A stretch of 47,234 nt of DNA, from NCBI GenBank assembly GCA_036897445.1, contig JAYMTL010000151.1:1-47234 (forward strand), written 5' to 3'. Both the position numbers and the translations under genes were made by a program. The notes beneath the pieces were generated by a model. The model was not told the DNA's origin. It worked only from the letters and a program-made list of their open reading frames with translations, and made no database searches. The stretch comes from Pelargonium tetragonum (lineage: Eukaryota > Streptophyta > Magnoliopsida > Geraniales > Geraniaceae). Of this stretch, positions 35,501-44,513 are shown piece after piece (the stretch's first letter is position 1; each line of letters starts with the position of its first letter).

Positions 35501-35870
35501 GACAGCTATCTACTTAATTAACTTTGTTACCTTCCCTACCTTACCGTATTGCTTATGAACAACTAGAACTTTATTGGTTGTCTCTTTCTTAGGAGAGTGA
35601 GACCTTTTCCAGCCTGGGCTTATTCGAGCTCCTTACCCGTAACGAGTCTATCTAGTGTGTATTCACTCTCTGTATCTTTTCTTGTTTAGGAATTCTTACA
35701 GAGTACTGAATAAATAGTAAGACAGCTTACCCTTATTTAAGAGACTCCCTGTAGTTTAGACTTTCCTTTTTTAAGAGTGCTTTTACAAAGTCAAGATTAG
35801 AATCACTTATATAGAAGACACCCTCTAAAAATCTCCCTGTCTGTAACATCTCCTTGCCTCGAGAAGCTCA
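29561..35870. other. Gene-free stretch
   Basis: In 6.3 kb I find no supportable gene. Frames reach 68 codons (31695-31901) and have no motif. Typical GGATCC plus T-run words lie at 31960, 33204-33225 and 33393-33410, with a related one at 32238-32255. A word resembling the SSU rRNA 3' region (TTGTACACATCC at about 30364) stands alone. A perfect 10-bp hairpin is at 35256-35278. Confidence 0.55.
35256..35278. repeat. Perfect 10-bp hairpin with 3-nt loop
   Basis: CTTCAGAAAA (35256-35265) pairs without mismatch with TTTTCTGAAG (35269-35278) around GAC. It is AT-rich at the top and G-C at the base. No T-run follows directly, so a simple intrinsic terminator is not indicated. Confidence 0.6.
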
Positions 35871-35970
35871 AAGCTAAAGTATCTGCTGCTTATGCTCCCT
35901 CTTTTCTAAATGAGTTATGCGTTAACCTGCTCAAGACCGTAAATCGAGGGTTCGAATCCTGGTTATCTTA
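35871..35970 (+). tRNA. Class II (Ser/Leu) tRNA-like locus
   Basis: The 3' part ATCGAGGGTTCGAATCCTGG is a good T-arm of the serine/leucine type. AAGCTAA at 35871-35877 pairs with TTATCTT at 35963-35969 at six of seven positions, giving a 100-base span, slightly above the normal 85-95 of tRNAs with a long variable arm. CTCTT and ATGAG near 35900-35915 could close an anticodon arm around a 6-base loop, one base short, so the anticodon is uncertain. TAAATCGAGGGTTC also resembles the variable-arm/T-arm junction of trnL(UAA). The locus may be a diverged gene or a pseudogene. Confidence 0.4.
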
Positions 35971-37179
35971 GTTCTTCCTTGTTCGTTTTTCTTTGTACTT
36001 GCCTAGATCAATTAGGAAACCCAAGTTCTTTTAAAAAGACTATTCAAAATCATTCTGACTTTTTTGGTATTTAACTCAAAGTTGTTAGAGGAACTTCCTG
36101 TCATTCTCTTTATGTTAAGAGGAACCTCTTACTCCCTTTTGTACAGATAAGATAAAGTTCTTTCGATGTCTAGTGCCTAAAGAAGTAGTTTAGTTAGCTA
36201 TCATTCTTTCTAGCAAAAGTCATATCCATTTGGGTCAGAAGAATTTGGTGGGTTTGCCATCCCCTTTACTTTACTCAGACTCGGTATAATGTATAATTAA
36301 GAGCGCGTGTCTAAACTAAAAAGGGCTCTTTCTATTTATCCTAAGGAGGTTACCTTTCTTTTTCCTTGTGTATGGATATAATTTAGTATTATAAACTGAA
36401 ATTCTAAAAAAGGGTATAAAGGGGGGGTTCACAAGTATCTGCACACTAGGATAGGAGCCCGCAGCAGAGAGAGAGGCAGATCTTAATATAAGTGATTTGC
36501 TCTAGTTTTTAGGACTCACAGTAAAAAGTTTAACACAGAGTTTCCGGTCGAGGTATCCTAAATCTCCAAAGCTTTAATGGGAACATACTTTTTTGAAAAA
36601 GCTCCGAACAAAAAGTATATAGGAGATGCATTGTTACTTTTAGACTCCTGCCCTGTCTCTTTAGTTTAGTACTATAGAATAACCCTTTGAAAGGTCTCCC
36701 CCAAGCTTAGTAAACTCTAACTCTTTCTAAAAAGAGAAGGGCTCGAAAGGGTCTTGTCAATACAAAACTACCTAAACTTCCTTTCCATTTTCTTTTCAGT
36801 TGCTAAACTTTGCACCCTCTTTCTGGCAAGCTGGCTCATACTCATACTTGCAGTTCCCTTACATTTGACCCATTTTTCGTGCCGTTTTAAGACCCCCCTC
36901 CTATCCCGTTCGAATTAAGGCCTTCTTTTAACCCATTTTTGGTCTCAAAGCATCCTGGCACTTCTTTTTCATTTCATTCCAGAAAGTTCCTTGTTAACTT
37001 TCATTTAATCTATTCATTTCCTACAGTCCTACCAGGCTACCCCTAGATTCCCTCGCTTACTTTCCTATGCTACTTCCCTTTCAAATGAAAAATTCCTGGA
37101 TCCATGTTCTCTAAAAACTGAGAAGCTACCATCTTTCTTTAGTTAAAGAGGCTCTCCAAGGCCTAGGAACTCTTTTTAG
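35971..37179. other. Spacer with C+T-rich right part
   Basis: No gene is seen. From about 36770 to 37100 the + strand is C+T-rich like the 7.05-7.48 and 23.2-25.2 kb domains. Confidence 0.5.
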
Positions 37180-37250
37180 CGGTCACCTCAAAGGAGCTTC
37201 GAACCCACGACTTCGTCGCCTCATTTTACATTCAGCCACTGCGCAGTCAT
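37180..37250 (-). tRNA. tRNA-Ile(CAU)- or Ser-like relic
   Basis: The minus strand has TGGCTGAATG, the D-arm start of organellar trnI(CAU), then TAAAATGAGGCGA, then CGAAGTCGTGGGTTCGAAGC with a good T-loop. Aligned to trnI(CAU), the D-arm and T-arm words fit, but the anticodon arm is missing. Alternatively CGAC-GAA-GTCG directly before the T-arm is a variable arm, making this a shortened Ser/Leu tRNA. No 7-bp acceptor can be formed with the flanks. It is probably a relic with an internal deletion. It is the first of three minus-strand loci within 500 bases. Confidence 0.35.
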
Positions 37251-37335
37251 TAGAGAACTTTTGCAATTCGTATAAGGGAATGAGGGAGTGCAATCGGGAA
37301 TATGTTGAATGTATTCTACTTAAGTGATTAGAGTC

Positions 37336-37402
37336 TTTCGCTCATTCGCTTTGAACCCGCGGCCATAACTTTTCCAGACCGATGTTGTAACACTACATCT
37401 CT
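37336..37402 (-). tRNA. tRNA-Pro(UGG)-like locus, divergent
   Basis: The minus strand starts AGAGATGTAGTGT, close to AGGGATGTAGCGC of organellar trnP. It continues with CATCGGTCTGGAAAAG and CCGCGGGTTCAAAGC, at nearly the spacing of trnP (TGG to T-loop 15 bases against 14). TGG is present at the expected place, but the base before it is C instead of T. If the frame is shifted by one so that T33 is kept, the anticodon would be GGA (Ser). The D-arm is shortened, the anticodon stem has mismatches, and the 3' acceptor does not pair with the 5' end. A decayed or edited tRNA gene is likely. Confidence 0.35.
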
Positions 37403-37617
37403 AGAAGTGACTCTTGGCCTATCAAACCAGAGAGAGTCTTAGTCTTAGAGTTCTCTTTATCTAAGCGCTTTAGAAAAAGTTTCATTATCTAAGTGATTAG
37501 ATCTTGACAGCGAAGCTTGTGCGCGTGTACTTCTTTATATAGGGGGTCCATTCGCCAAATACCAAGAACAAGAAAAGGTAACAAAGTGAAGCATAGAAAA
37601 TCTCAGTCTTATAGGAA

Positions 37618-37677
37618 CTCCCACTTGTTTTGAACCTGCAGCCTTCGTTTGATAAGGCCCCGGTAAAAGAAAGGGAG
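37618..37677 (-). tRNA. tRNA-Asp-like locus lacking a D-arm (60 nt)
   Basis: The minus strand reads CTCCC, then about 14 bases, then GCCTT-ATCAAACG-AAGGC (perfect 5-bp stem, 8-base loop), then TGCAGGTTCAAAAC and GTGGGAG. From ACCG to the T-loop it aligns with organellar tRNA-Asp(GUC): anticodon-loop TGTCAA reads TATCAA here, and GAAGCTGCGGGTTC reads GAAGGCTGCAGGTTC. The 5' CTCCC and 3' GGGAG pair perfectly although neither matches the Asp acceptor. The 5' half is too short for a D-arm. The T-stem 3' strand is weak. The paired ends and intact anticodon stem speak for a structured, D-armless tRNA. The changed anticodon (GTC to ATC) speaks for decay. Confidence 0.4.
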
Positions 37678-37774
37678 GGATTTCGTACATTCTTATTGAC
37701 ATGTATATCTGTCCTACTTTTTACAAAAACTTGATACCAATTCCTAAGTTAAAATAGGATTTTCTTACCTTTCC

Positions 37775-38071
37775 GTGCAGAGCAATCCTCAGTTCATAAG
37801 GTTTCTCTTTTTCTACTCCAATAAGGGCGTCTATTTCAAAGAGATTTCTTACGCTTTTATCGATTTTCTTTCTTTTAAGGAAGTCCTTTTTCAGGTTATC
37901 CAGTGGCTTCTCCGGATTAGGGGTTTGAAGTTTGTACTAAATATTGACAGTAAACTAGTGAGAAAGAGTTTCAGTATAGCTCTAAGTTTGAAAGGTTGGT
38001 TTAGTAGCAAGTCAAGAATGAAGGTAAGAATCGGGTTTACCTCAGAAATTCCTTTTGTTAGATTAGAATAG
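37775..38071 (+). CDS. Unassigned 98-codon open frame, basic
   Basis: ATG-started frame of 98 codons, hydrophobic near residues 8-14 and 26-46 and basic thereafter. It begins about 100 bases beyond the tRNA cluster and is followed on the same strand by two more basic frames, 38289-38549 (86 codons) and a 75-codon one at 38569-38796, in three different frames. This is the densest group of + strand frames in the window. I recognise no domain. One explanation is a single broken gene for a basic protein, another is chance. No promoter was seen. Confidence 0.15.
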   Translation: MQSNPQFIRFLFFYSNKGVYFKEISYAFIDFLSFKEVLFQVIQWLLRIRGLKFVLNIDSKLVRKSFSIALSLKGWFSSKSRMKVRIGFTSEIPFVRLE

Positions 38072-38288
38072 GTCCTCCCAAAATTGCTATCTTTTTGGAT
38101 TGTAAAGTGTCACAAAGTACAAGTTTTACAAAAAGTTTTTTCCTCTTTTTGTTTTTGATCTCTCTACAAAACCTCGTAATGAACTTTCCCATGTATATAA
38201 AACGGAGCTTTTATTCAAAAAAAGGCTCGGAATAGATGCCTCACATAAGGGAAACCCGGGTTTTTTATATAGAATAGGTATCTCGGAT

Positions 38289-38549
38289 TTGAGAAAAAAA
38301 AGTAGTCAGGCTATATACAGAAAAGTAAGAACTCTTTTTTTTTTAACTAACAAAGTGGATCTCTTAAAAAAAGCAGTCCAACTATATGTCAAATCAATAA
38401 AAGTAAACAGAATCCGATGCAGCAGCTCTTTTCTAGGTTTCCTATTTTTAGGGTATAGATGTAGAACTTTTCTTAGTTCTTTCAAGTTCCAAAGAGAAGC
38501 TTGTATTAAAAGGAGAGAGAAAGAGTATCGAGCTCTCGGTTTGAAGTAG
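38289..38549 (+). CDS. Unassigned 86-codon basic open frame
   Basis: The frame uses TTG/ATG-type context with no clear start signal. The product is Arg/Lys-rich and contains FLFLGYRCR at about residues 50-58. An FLGY/FLGF word is common at the end of the palm in group II intron reverse transcriptases, but no catalytic YADD box, no fingers motif and no X domain are visible here, so this is only a faint resemblance. The frame contains the left arm of the inverted repeat 38366-38393/38634-38660, so part of its sequence is mirrored by a frame on the other strand. Confidence 0.13.
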   Translation: MRKKSSQAIYRKVRTLFFLTNKVDLLKKAVQLYVKSIKVNRIRCSSSFLGFLFLGYRCRTFLSSFKFQREACIKRREKEYRALGLK

Positions 38550-38660
38550 TTTACAGAGAAGTTTCCCTTTGTTAGCTTTTCCGCCTCGCTTATTGATTGG
38601 GATGTCTTTAAAGCAAATAGAAAAAGGTAGCACTTTGACGTATAGCTGGACTGCTTTTTT
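38366..38660. repeat. Diverged inverted repeat, 27-bp arms, 240-bp spacer
   Basis: The left arm 38367-38393 and the right arm 38634-38660 are reverse complements over 27 bases with only two differences, both transitions (A/G and T/C in the same orientation). A cruciform or RNA hairpin with a 240-base loop is possible. This is the best-matching inverted pair found between non-adjacent sites. It may be the ends of a small non-autonomous element, but no target-site duplication was recognised at its edges. Confidence 0.65.
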
Positions 38661-39537
38661 CAAGAAAATGAGCCCTAAAATTCAGCAGAGGAGAACCCGG
38701 GCTTTTAACTTATTCCAATTTGAGTGCGGCAAAAACCTTCAAACCTTTTTTATAGAACCCGCTTCCAGTTTGAAAAGTACTATTCACCCTATATGAATGA
38801 AAAGAAAAAATTGCTTTTTTATTATAGGACGTGACTTTCATTCCAAAAAAAGCAGCCCTGGTGAAACCTTATCAATCGGATTCTAGCTAACAAAGCGTAG
38901 TCAGTTTTTAAAAAAGAGAACGCTTTCTGTTAGTTTTCTTATAGGGCTATAGGGAATTCTTAAATGTCTGTAATAGAATAAGGCACCGGGATGTCAAATA
39001 AGTTTGATAGAGAAAGATCAATAGGTTGTCCAGGAATCCAGGGGTGGTCTGTTAGAATAAGAAGGGGGAAACCCTAAAGTTAACAAGGAATATGGCAGAA
39101 GAAGACTTTACATGTTAAATTAAGGGGCAGATAAACAAGGAGGGAATCTCTATTCTATAAAAAAGCAATAAAGCAAAGCAATTCAAAATAGATACAAGAA
39201 AAAGGACGCAAAACAGGTAGGGGGTCCTAAACAGCAGCTAAATGCTAGTGTTTTTTGGTCTTGTTTGGTTGAATATGTAAACCCTCTTCGGCTTTAGGAA
39301 AGTCTATTCCTTTGCTAAATCTAGTTTTAAGAAGGTTCAAAAGTTGTTCTTACTTTTTAGAGCTTTTAGAATCTAGTTTGGGTTTCTTATTTCTTATATT
39401 CTTTATTTTACTCTTTTAGATTTAGATAATCTTTCTTTTGTTATATATAGAGCGGGAATTTGTATATTGATAGGTTTGGCGTTAAGGGGATCAATGAAAG
39501 TCAACAATAGTAAGAGTTTTTATGGAATTAGAGCCTT

Positions 39538-39556
39538 TTAATTACATTACCTTGTA
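39538..39556 (+). repeat. TTAATTACATTACCTT repeat family, copy 3
   Basis: Identical over 19 bases to the copy at 7502-7521. Another family copy starts 413 bases downstream at 39951. Confidence 0.6.
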
Positions 39557-39950
39557 TCTATTTCGTTGAAAGAGTTCTAAGTATAAAGCATTTTTTATAG
39601 GACGGGCTTCCTTTTCTAGAAAAATTAGGATCACTATATACGGAAAAGGAAGAAAACTACTCAAAGTAGACGCTTTTTATTGGAAAGTGCTTCGGTTTAA
39701 GGTTAAAAAGGAAACGACGGGTATAGAGCTTTTTGGGTAATTGGCTTTCCTTTTCAAAGGGGACTCCTTGATATGTTATCTGCTTCACAAGATAGGGATT
39801 TAGAAAGAGAAAGCCGGGGGGATTCAATAATAAAGTCAATTCTGAAAGTAGTCTAGCTATAGTGAAACGTAATAAAAAGGAGCCTCTTACACCAGGCAAA
39901 CCCTGGATTTACCGCTAAATACCTATTATCTAACCTAGCGTCTACAATTC

Positions 39951-40027
39951 TTAATTACATTACCTTCTTTCGAATAGAGTACTTGGAACCTACATGTATA
40001 TCCAAAGCTCTACTTTAGGGGCTTGAT
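39951..40027 (+). repeat. Dispersed repeat family, copy A
   Basis: The block starts with the 16-base TTAATTACATTACCTT word, continues through 23 bases (39973-39995) that are identical to 46196-46218, and ends in a looser part with AGCTCTAC, a short gap and TTTAGGGGCTTGATAA. The composite unit of about 77 bases is shared with 46172-46252 and, in its second half, with 23637-23692. It links the 16-base repeat to a larger ancestral element. Confidence 0.65.
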
Positions 40028-42903
40028 AAAAAAAAGACACACACTAATAAGGTATATCAACAAAGGATTAAAGAGTGTTTTAGACAGCACCAGGGCATTG
40101 TTTGTATTGATATGTCTTCCCTGTTTTTGTTTTGATTGGATTGGAAGTCTTAGATTTGAGTTGAGGAGTTGCTTATAGTGGATGTATGTCAGTTCCTCCT
40201 TTTTTAGGTTTCTGGTTTGTTTTCTTCTTTCCAGGCTTATCTGTTTATTAGGGAGTAGAAGCCGTTGCTATTCATTCGGTTGGAATAACTTGATTCAATT
40301 CATTTCTTTATAGGTTGGGATTTCTTCTAATTTAGTATGAGTACTGGGTTTTTAGCTTTTGGGAGGAAAGCCTTTCATGAAAAGGATATGCTTCTTTGAT
40401 ATTCTGTTTATAACCTGGGATTTGATTAGCAAGACAAGAAAGAGGATTCTTAGATAAGTAGGAATAGCACGAGAGCGTGTAATTCTATCTAGCCTGGACT
40501 TTGAAGGGAACTGTCGGTTCATAAGAAGCCCACTTTCATTCTAGTATCTAAACTAAAGGAATTCAGCAATTCTAAAGTCAAACCCGGTGCTAAAAAGGTT
40601 CGAAGAGTAAAATAGCGTAATTGGTACCCTAACTGAAAAGAAATGGATCTTTTAGATAGTGTTTGTGGTATTCTTTGAATTTAGATAGGTGAGCTGCTTC
40701 CACAAGACAGTGTACAGTAAGCCCGAGTTGGTGAGTTAATTGTTATTTGAGTCAAAAGGAGTTTGAAGGATATATCTTTCCCAAGTCGAATGTCAAAAGA
40801 ACTTTCGTAGCTATATCAAATAGAATTTGACTTTTCTTTGAAACTGCAAAGGCAAAGAATGATATTGAAACGGTTAACGAGTAAGCAAAGGACTAACCCA
40901 AAGCTCGAGGGACAATAATAAATGACGGGCAAAGCAAAAGTTTACAACAGATGAAACAAAACAATGCCGAGGTTTATACCTATAATAGAATAGAAAGTCT
41001 CTTTAGTTTCTATACTAAGTTTCCTCCTATTCGACCTGTTTAGCAGCCAATTTTCTTAGATCTTTTCTATTTGCTTACTTTTTTTTTAGAAATCCCAGTC
41101 AGTGCAGCGGAAAGGCTGTCCGAAGTCTATAAACAGACCGGGCTCTGTTACCAAGATTCCTTAAAGAAGGCGAGCTTTGCTTGCTTAAATAAGAAGACTT
41201 TTTCTATCTAGAATTTTTATCTTTCGAGACTGAGTTTTAGGCGGTTATTAGAACTCTTTAGCACCGGCTTTGACTATAACCTTTTGAATTGCTTTATTAC
41301 TTTAGAGTGAGAGAGAAATTCCCTCTTTTAGAATCTACTAGAGCAAGGAAATAAGAAAAAAAGATAGAAAAAAAAAAGGAGCGGTCCCCTTAGTAGGTAT
41401 ATCGCAGCATAATAATCAAGGGTTTTTGTTCCAATTTCCAATAATAAGTACCTCAAATTTTTAGATTGATAATCTGTGCATTTTTACTCAACCTCAGAAG
41501 GGACCTCCGCACTAAAGCCCGGAGTGTTTTCCTTTTACATACCCAGATTCTGGCATTAAAAAGCACCTATTTAAATAAAAATGTAACATACACCGAGTTA
41601 AACTAGCTCTAGGAGCAAACACGCATTTTAAAGAATTAAAAGAAGAATTTACGGGGAGTCAGGGCTGCTTACTTATAACAACTTAGAGGAAAGAAAGCCT
41701 TAATCTTCACAAAAGTTGGGTTTTAGACCAAATAGCTATTACAAAACCGGATTGCTTGGGAGACTATAAACTTTTGTAGTAGTAGTAAACTCCTTGACAT
41801 TACCCTATTCAATTCTTTATCTATTTCTAAACTGTCCTGTTAAAGCTCTACCGGCATATACTTGGATATTGACTTAAATTTTTTAAAGGCCCCTTTCAAA
41901 TTCCAAGTAAGGAAACGGGCCTCCCCCTGCGTAACAAAGGAAAGATTAAGAGTTTGTTTACTCACCAAAAAGAGAGATAACCTTTGTGAGATAACAAGGG
42001 GCACAAGACTTTCTTTTATAAGTAAAGAAAAAGGCAACCTTTAGCTTAAAATATGCTTAGCTATCATTGCAGAACTCTTAATGGGTATATAATATAAGAA
42101 ATTCCTATAGAATGAAAAATTCGGTTTCTCACACTTTTATTAAGTAAACCCCAGAGACTATCTACACATAACATACCAGGACTTTTCCTAGGGTACTCAG
42201 AGCGGGTTAACTCGAGGGGCATTCCTTAAATTTAGAAAGGGTTGTCCCTAACTTAAGATTTACACAAAAGGGGCTTTCAGGCCTTGTCTAACTTTCCTCG
42301 CAAAGTACTTCTAAAGTCAGCCTTTTAGTAAGCTCGAATACACTGTAGTTTTTCTTCACGAGCAAGAAATTGTAGGGGGATTTCCTTTCGGTAAGGTTTT
42401 TAGGCTAAATTCAGGTTCTATCAGATAGTCGGTAAGGGACCCCTTTTTTATGAATGAAAAACTTATAACTTATTAGGCCTCCGAAAATTCTTGAGATGAA
42501 AGGAAAAACTCCATACGTGAAAGCTCTTAAACTATTAATTAAGTATTGAAAAGGTGGGTACGAAAAGCTTGTAGGGCGTTTTTATAACTAAGTATAGCCA
42601 GGTTTCCCTTTATTTTGCATCTAGTAGATCTTTTTTTTTTAAGAATAGGGGTGGTGGGGTATCTCCTCCTATGAAAAACGATAGGATAAAAACTAGGAAG
42701 ACATACTTAAGGAACTTTGTGCTTACTTCGTACCTCTATAAATATCAATACAGGGGCTTTCTCATAAGAAGACTCTCCTACAGAGGATACACTAATACAA
42801 GAAACTCCAGTACTAGATACAACAATTTTCTTTTGAGATTTGGATACATATACATAGCAGTGTAGTACAAAAAAGTCAAGTTCTTCCATTAGACAATAGG
42901 TAT

Positions 42904-42969
42904 AAAAACTCTTTTTTTGAGTTTTTTTCTCTAAAAAAAGCAAAAGCCTTCTTTTGTATAGGAGGCTTT
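42904..42969. repeat. Two tandem hairpins with T-runs
   Basis: AAAAACTC (42904-42911) pairs with GAGTTTTT (42919-42926) around seven Ts. Then AAAGCCT (42943-42949) pairs with AGGCTTT (42963-42969) around 13 bases. Hairpin plus T-run would suit a transcription terminator or transcript 3' end, but no gene ends here. The AGGCTTT stem resembles the AAGCCTCC/GGAGGCTT hairpin at 28355-28391. Confidence 0.45.
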
Positions 42970-43285
42970 CGAATCTATAAAACTTTACATTAGAAAAACC
43001 AGATACTAGTGTAAGACCTTAGAAACTTATAAATAACTCGACAACAACGAGATTTTTTTTAGCGAGCCCTCTGAAGTTACTCACCATTCTAACCTATGAA
43101 GAATACCCGTTATAAGACTCCTGCGAGTTCAAGTGCAAACTAAAAAATCTTTCCTTTAATTATATTAAAAAAGCAAAAAAAAAAGAAAGCGTTTCGTTAC
43201 CCTAAAAAGTTCTATTTGCGAAGCCCTTATCGAGAATTAGATAAAAAGGCTTTAGGCATAGATTCAGTACTGTATAAAAACCCGT

Positions 43286-43352
43286 TGTATTATGTTAAAG
43301 CATAGCACTTAATCTTATAAGGATAGCGTAGGTTCAAGTCGTGTTCACGTTA
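43286..43352 (+). tRNA. Weak tRNA-like locus (Lys-like?)
   Basis: GCATAGCACTTAATCTTATAAGGATAG and then GTAGGTTCAAGTC are spaced like the anticodon and T-arms of a tRNA. CTTA/TAAG closes a 6-base loop containing CTT, one base short of normal. The T-stem 3' strand is not complementary, and the acceptor ends do not pair. It may be a relic of a Lys-type tRNA. The alternative is a chance T-loop word. Confidence 0.22.
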
Positions 43353-44447
43353 TAGTATAAGGATTTTCTAAACCATATTATTTACAGTCTATTTGACTCC
43401 TTTAGTCAGCCTAAGAATAGAGGATTCTGCCTGTCCTATACATACACTTTCAGGAAACTGCTATCCTCCACACAAGAAAGAGTTTAAAAATCAAAGAATA
43501 TGTAAATCCATCAGCCAGCACTTGCCCTAGAGTCAAACTTCCCGGTCAATTAACGAAACGATTTCATCCTTATTTGCAAGGATATTGAAGTATCTAAAAA
43601 AAAAGATGTTTCGAAAGCTCCTTCTTCACTAATAAAATTCTTACTTTTCTCCAGAATATACATAGGATATATAAGATGAACTTTTACCAAATCGGAAAGG
43701 GATTCACCAGTTTCAATTAAATATTAAGTATAAGAATAAAGAAAGAGCTTCTAGTACTCTAAAACCTGACTAAGAAGGTTTTTCAAGAAAATGATTGAAT
43801 AAGTCAAAAATTTCTTTGTGGAAACCCTTATATGAGAAAAGGGATTTGAGTAACGTAGTCATCAAAGTAGAACCTCATATGTCTAGCTTATAGAAACGAG
43901 AGCTCGGTATGAAATTGTTGAATTATTAACAACGTCTATATTCTGCATGCTTGACTAGATCCTATACTTTTACTACTAAAGGGATTCCTTGCAGAAAGAA
44001 AGGGGCCTAAAGGAACGTGTGTAAACGAATTGACTTAGGTAGGTCTTAATAAGGTTAACACTCTAGTAAGAAAGGAGTCCTATAAACTAAACTTTTTGTC
44101 CTACTCTATATAAGATATAAGTCATTTTGCGGAAATTTAGAGGATTCAAACTCCTGATTAAAAAAGCAGTTTATACACACAAAGTCTACTTCAAGGAGGA
44201 TCTAAGTTATAGTAAAATACAGAATCACAATAATTGGAAAAATGCTTCTTAATGAAATTCTTGAATCAAGTCCTAAGCACCGGCCAACTAATGAAGGAAA
44301 TTCTTGCACCTTTTTTTTCAGTGCCTAATGTTCCATAGATCAGCTATATATTTTGAATCTAAAGGAGCTCCTTCTTTCCGTAAAAGGCTAGGACAAACTT
44401 CTCTACAAGATGGATATGAGTAAATGATAAATTGAGTCTTCTTGTTT

Positions 44448-44513
44448 TTCGTTATTGGTAACCTCGCAAGGCTAGTGATCTCAACACAGGGATTCAAGTC
44501 CTATGTAACGAAT
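44448..44513 (+). tRNA. Initiator-Met-like tRNA locus with changed anticodon
   Basis: TTGGTAACCTCGCAAGGCT (44455-44473) matches the D-loop/anticodon-stem block of plastid-type trnfM (TTGGTAGCTCGCAAGGCT) at all but one position. The following bases align to the end (CACAGGGATTCAAGTCCT against CACGGGTTCAAATCCT). Where trnfM has CAT, this locus has AGT in a loop that keeps T33 (CTAGTGA), i.e. a Thr-type anticodon. The ends TTCGTTA (44448-44454) and TAACGAA (44506-44512) are perfectly complementary over seven pairs and differ from the trnfM acceptor. The 5' D-stem strand is missing, and the T-loop has one extra base. Length is 66 bases. It may be a remodelled, D-arm-reduced tRNA or a pseudogene with a coincidental end-pairing. 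Confidence 0.45.

Larger units (their letters stand above)
38800..43285. other. Gene-free stretch, partly G+T-rich
   Basis: No gene is seen. The + strand is G+T-rich at about 39230-39500 and 40080-40450. Repeat copies lie at 39538-39556 and 39951-40027, and tandem hairpins at 42904-42969. Frames of 60-80 codons on both strands have no recognisable features. Confidence 0.55.

Noticed and set aside
39657-39899. 80-codon minus-strand frame ending near the repeat region.
   Set aside because: Low-complexity Leu/Lys/Phe content, no recognisable domain.
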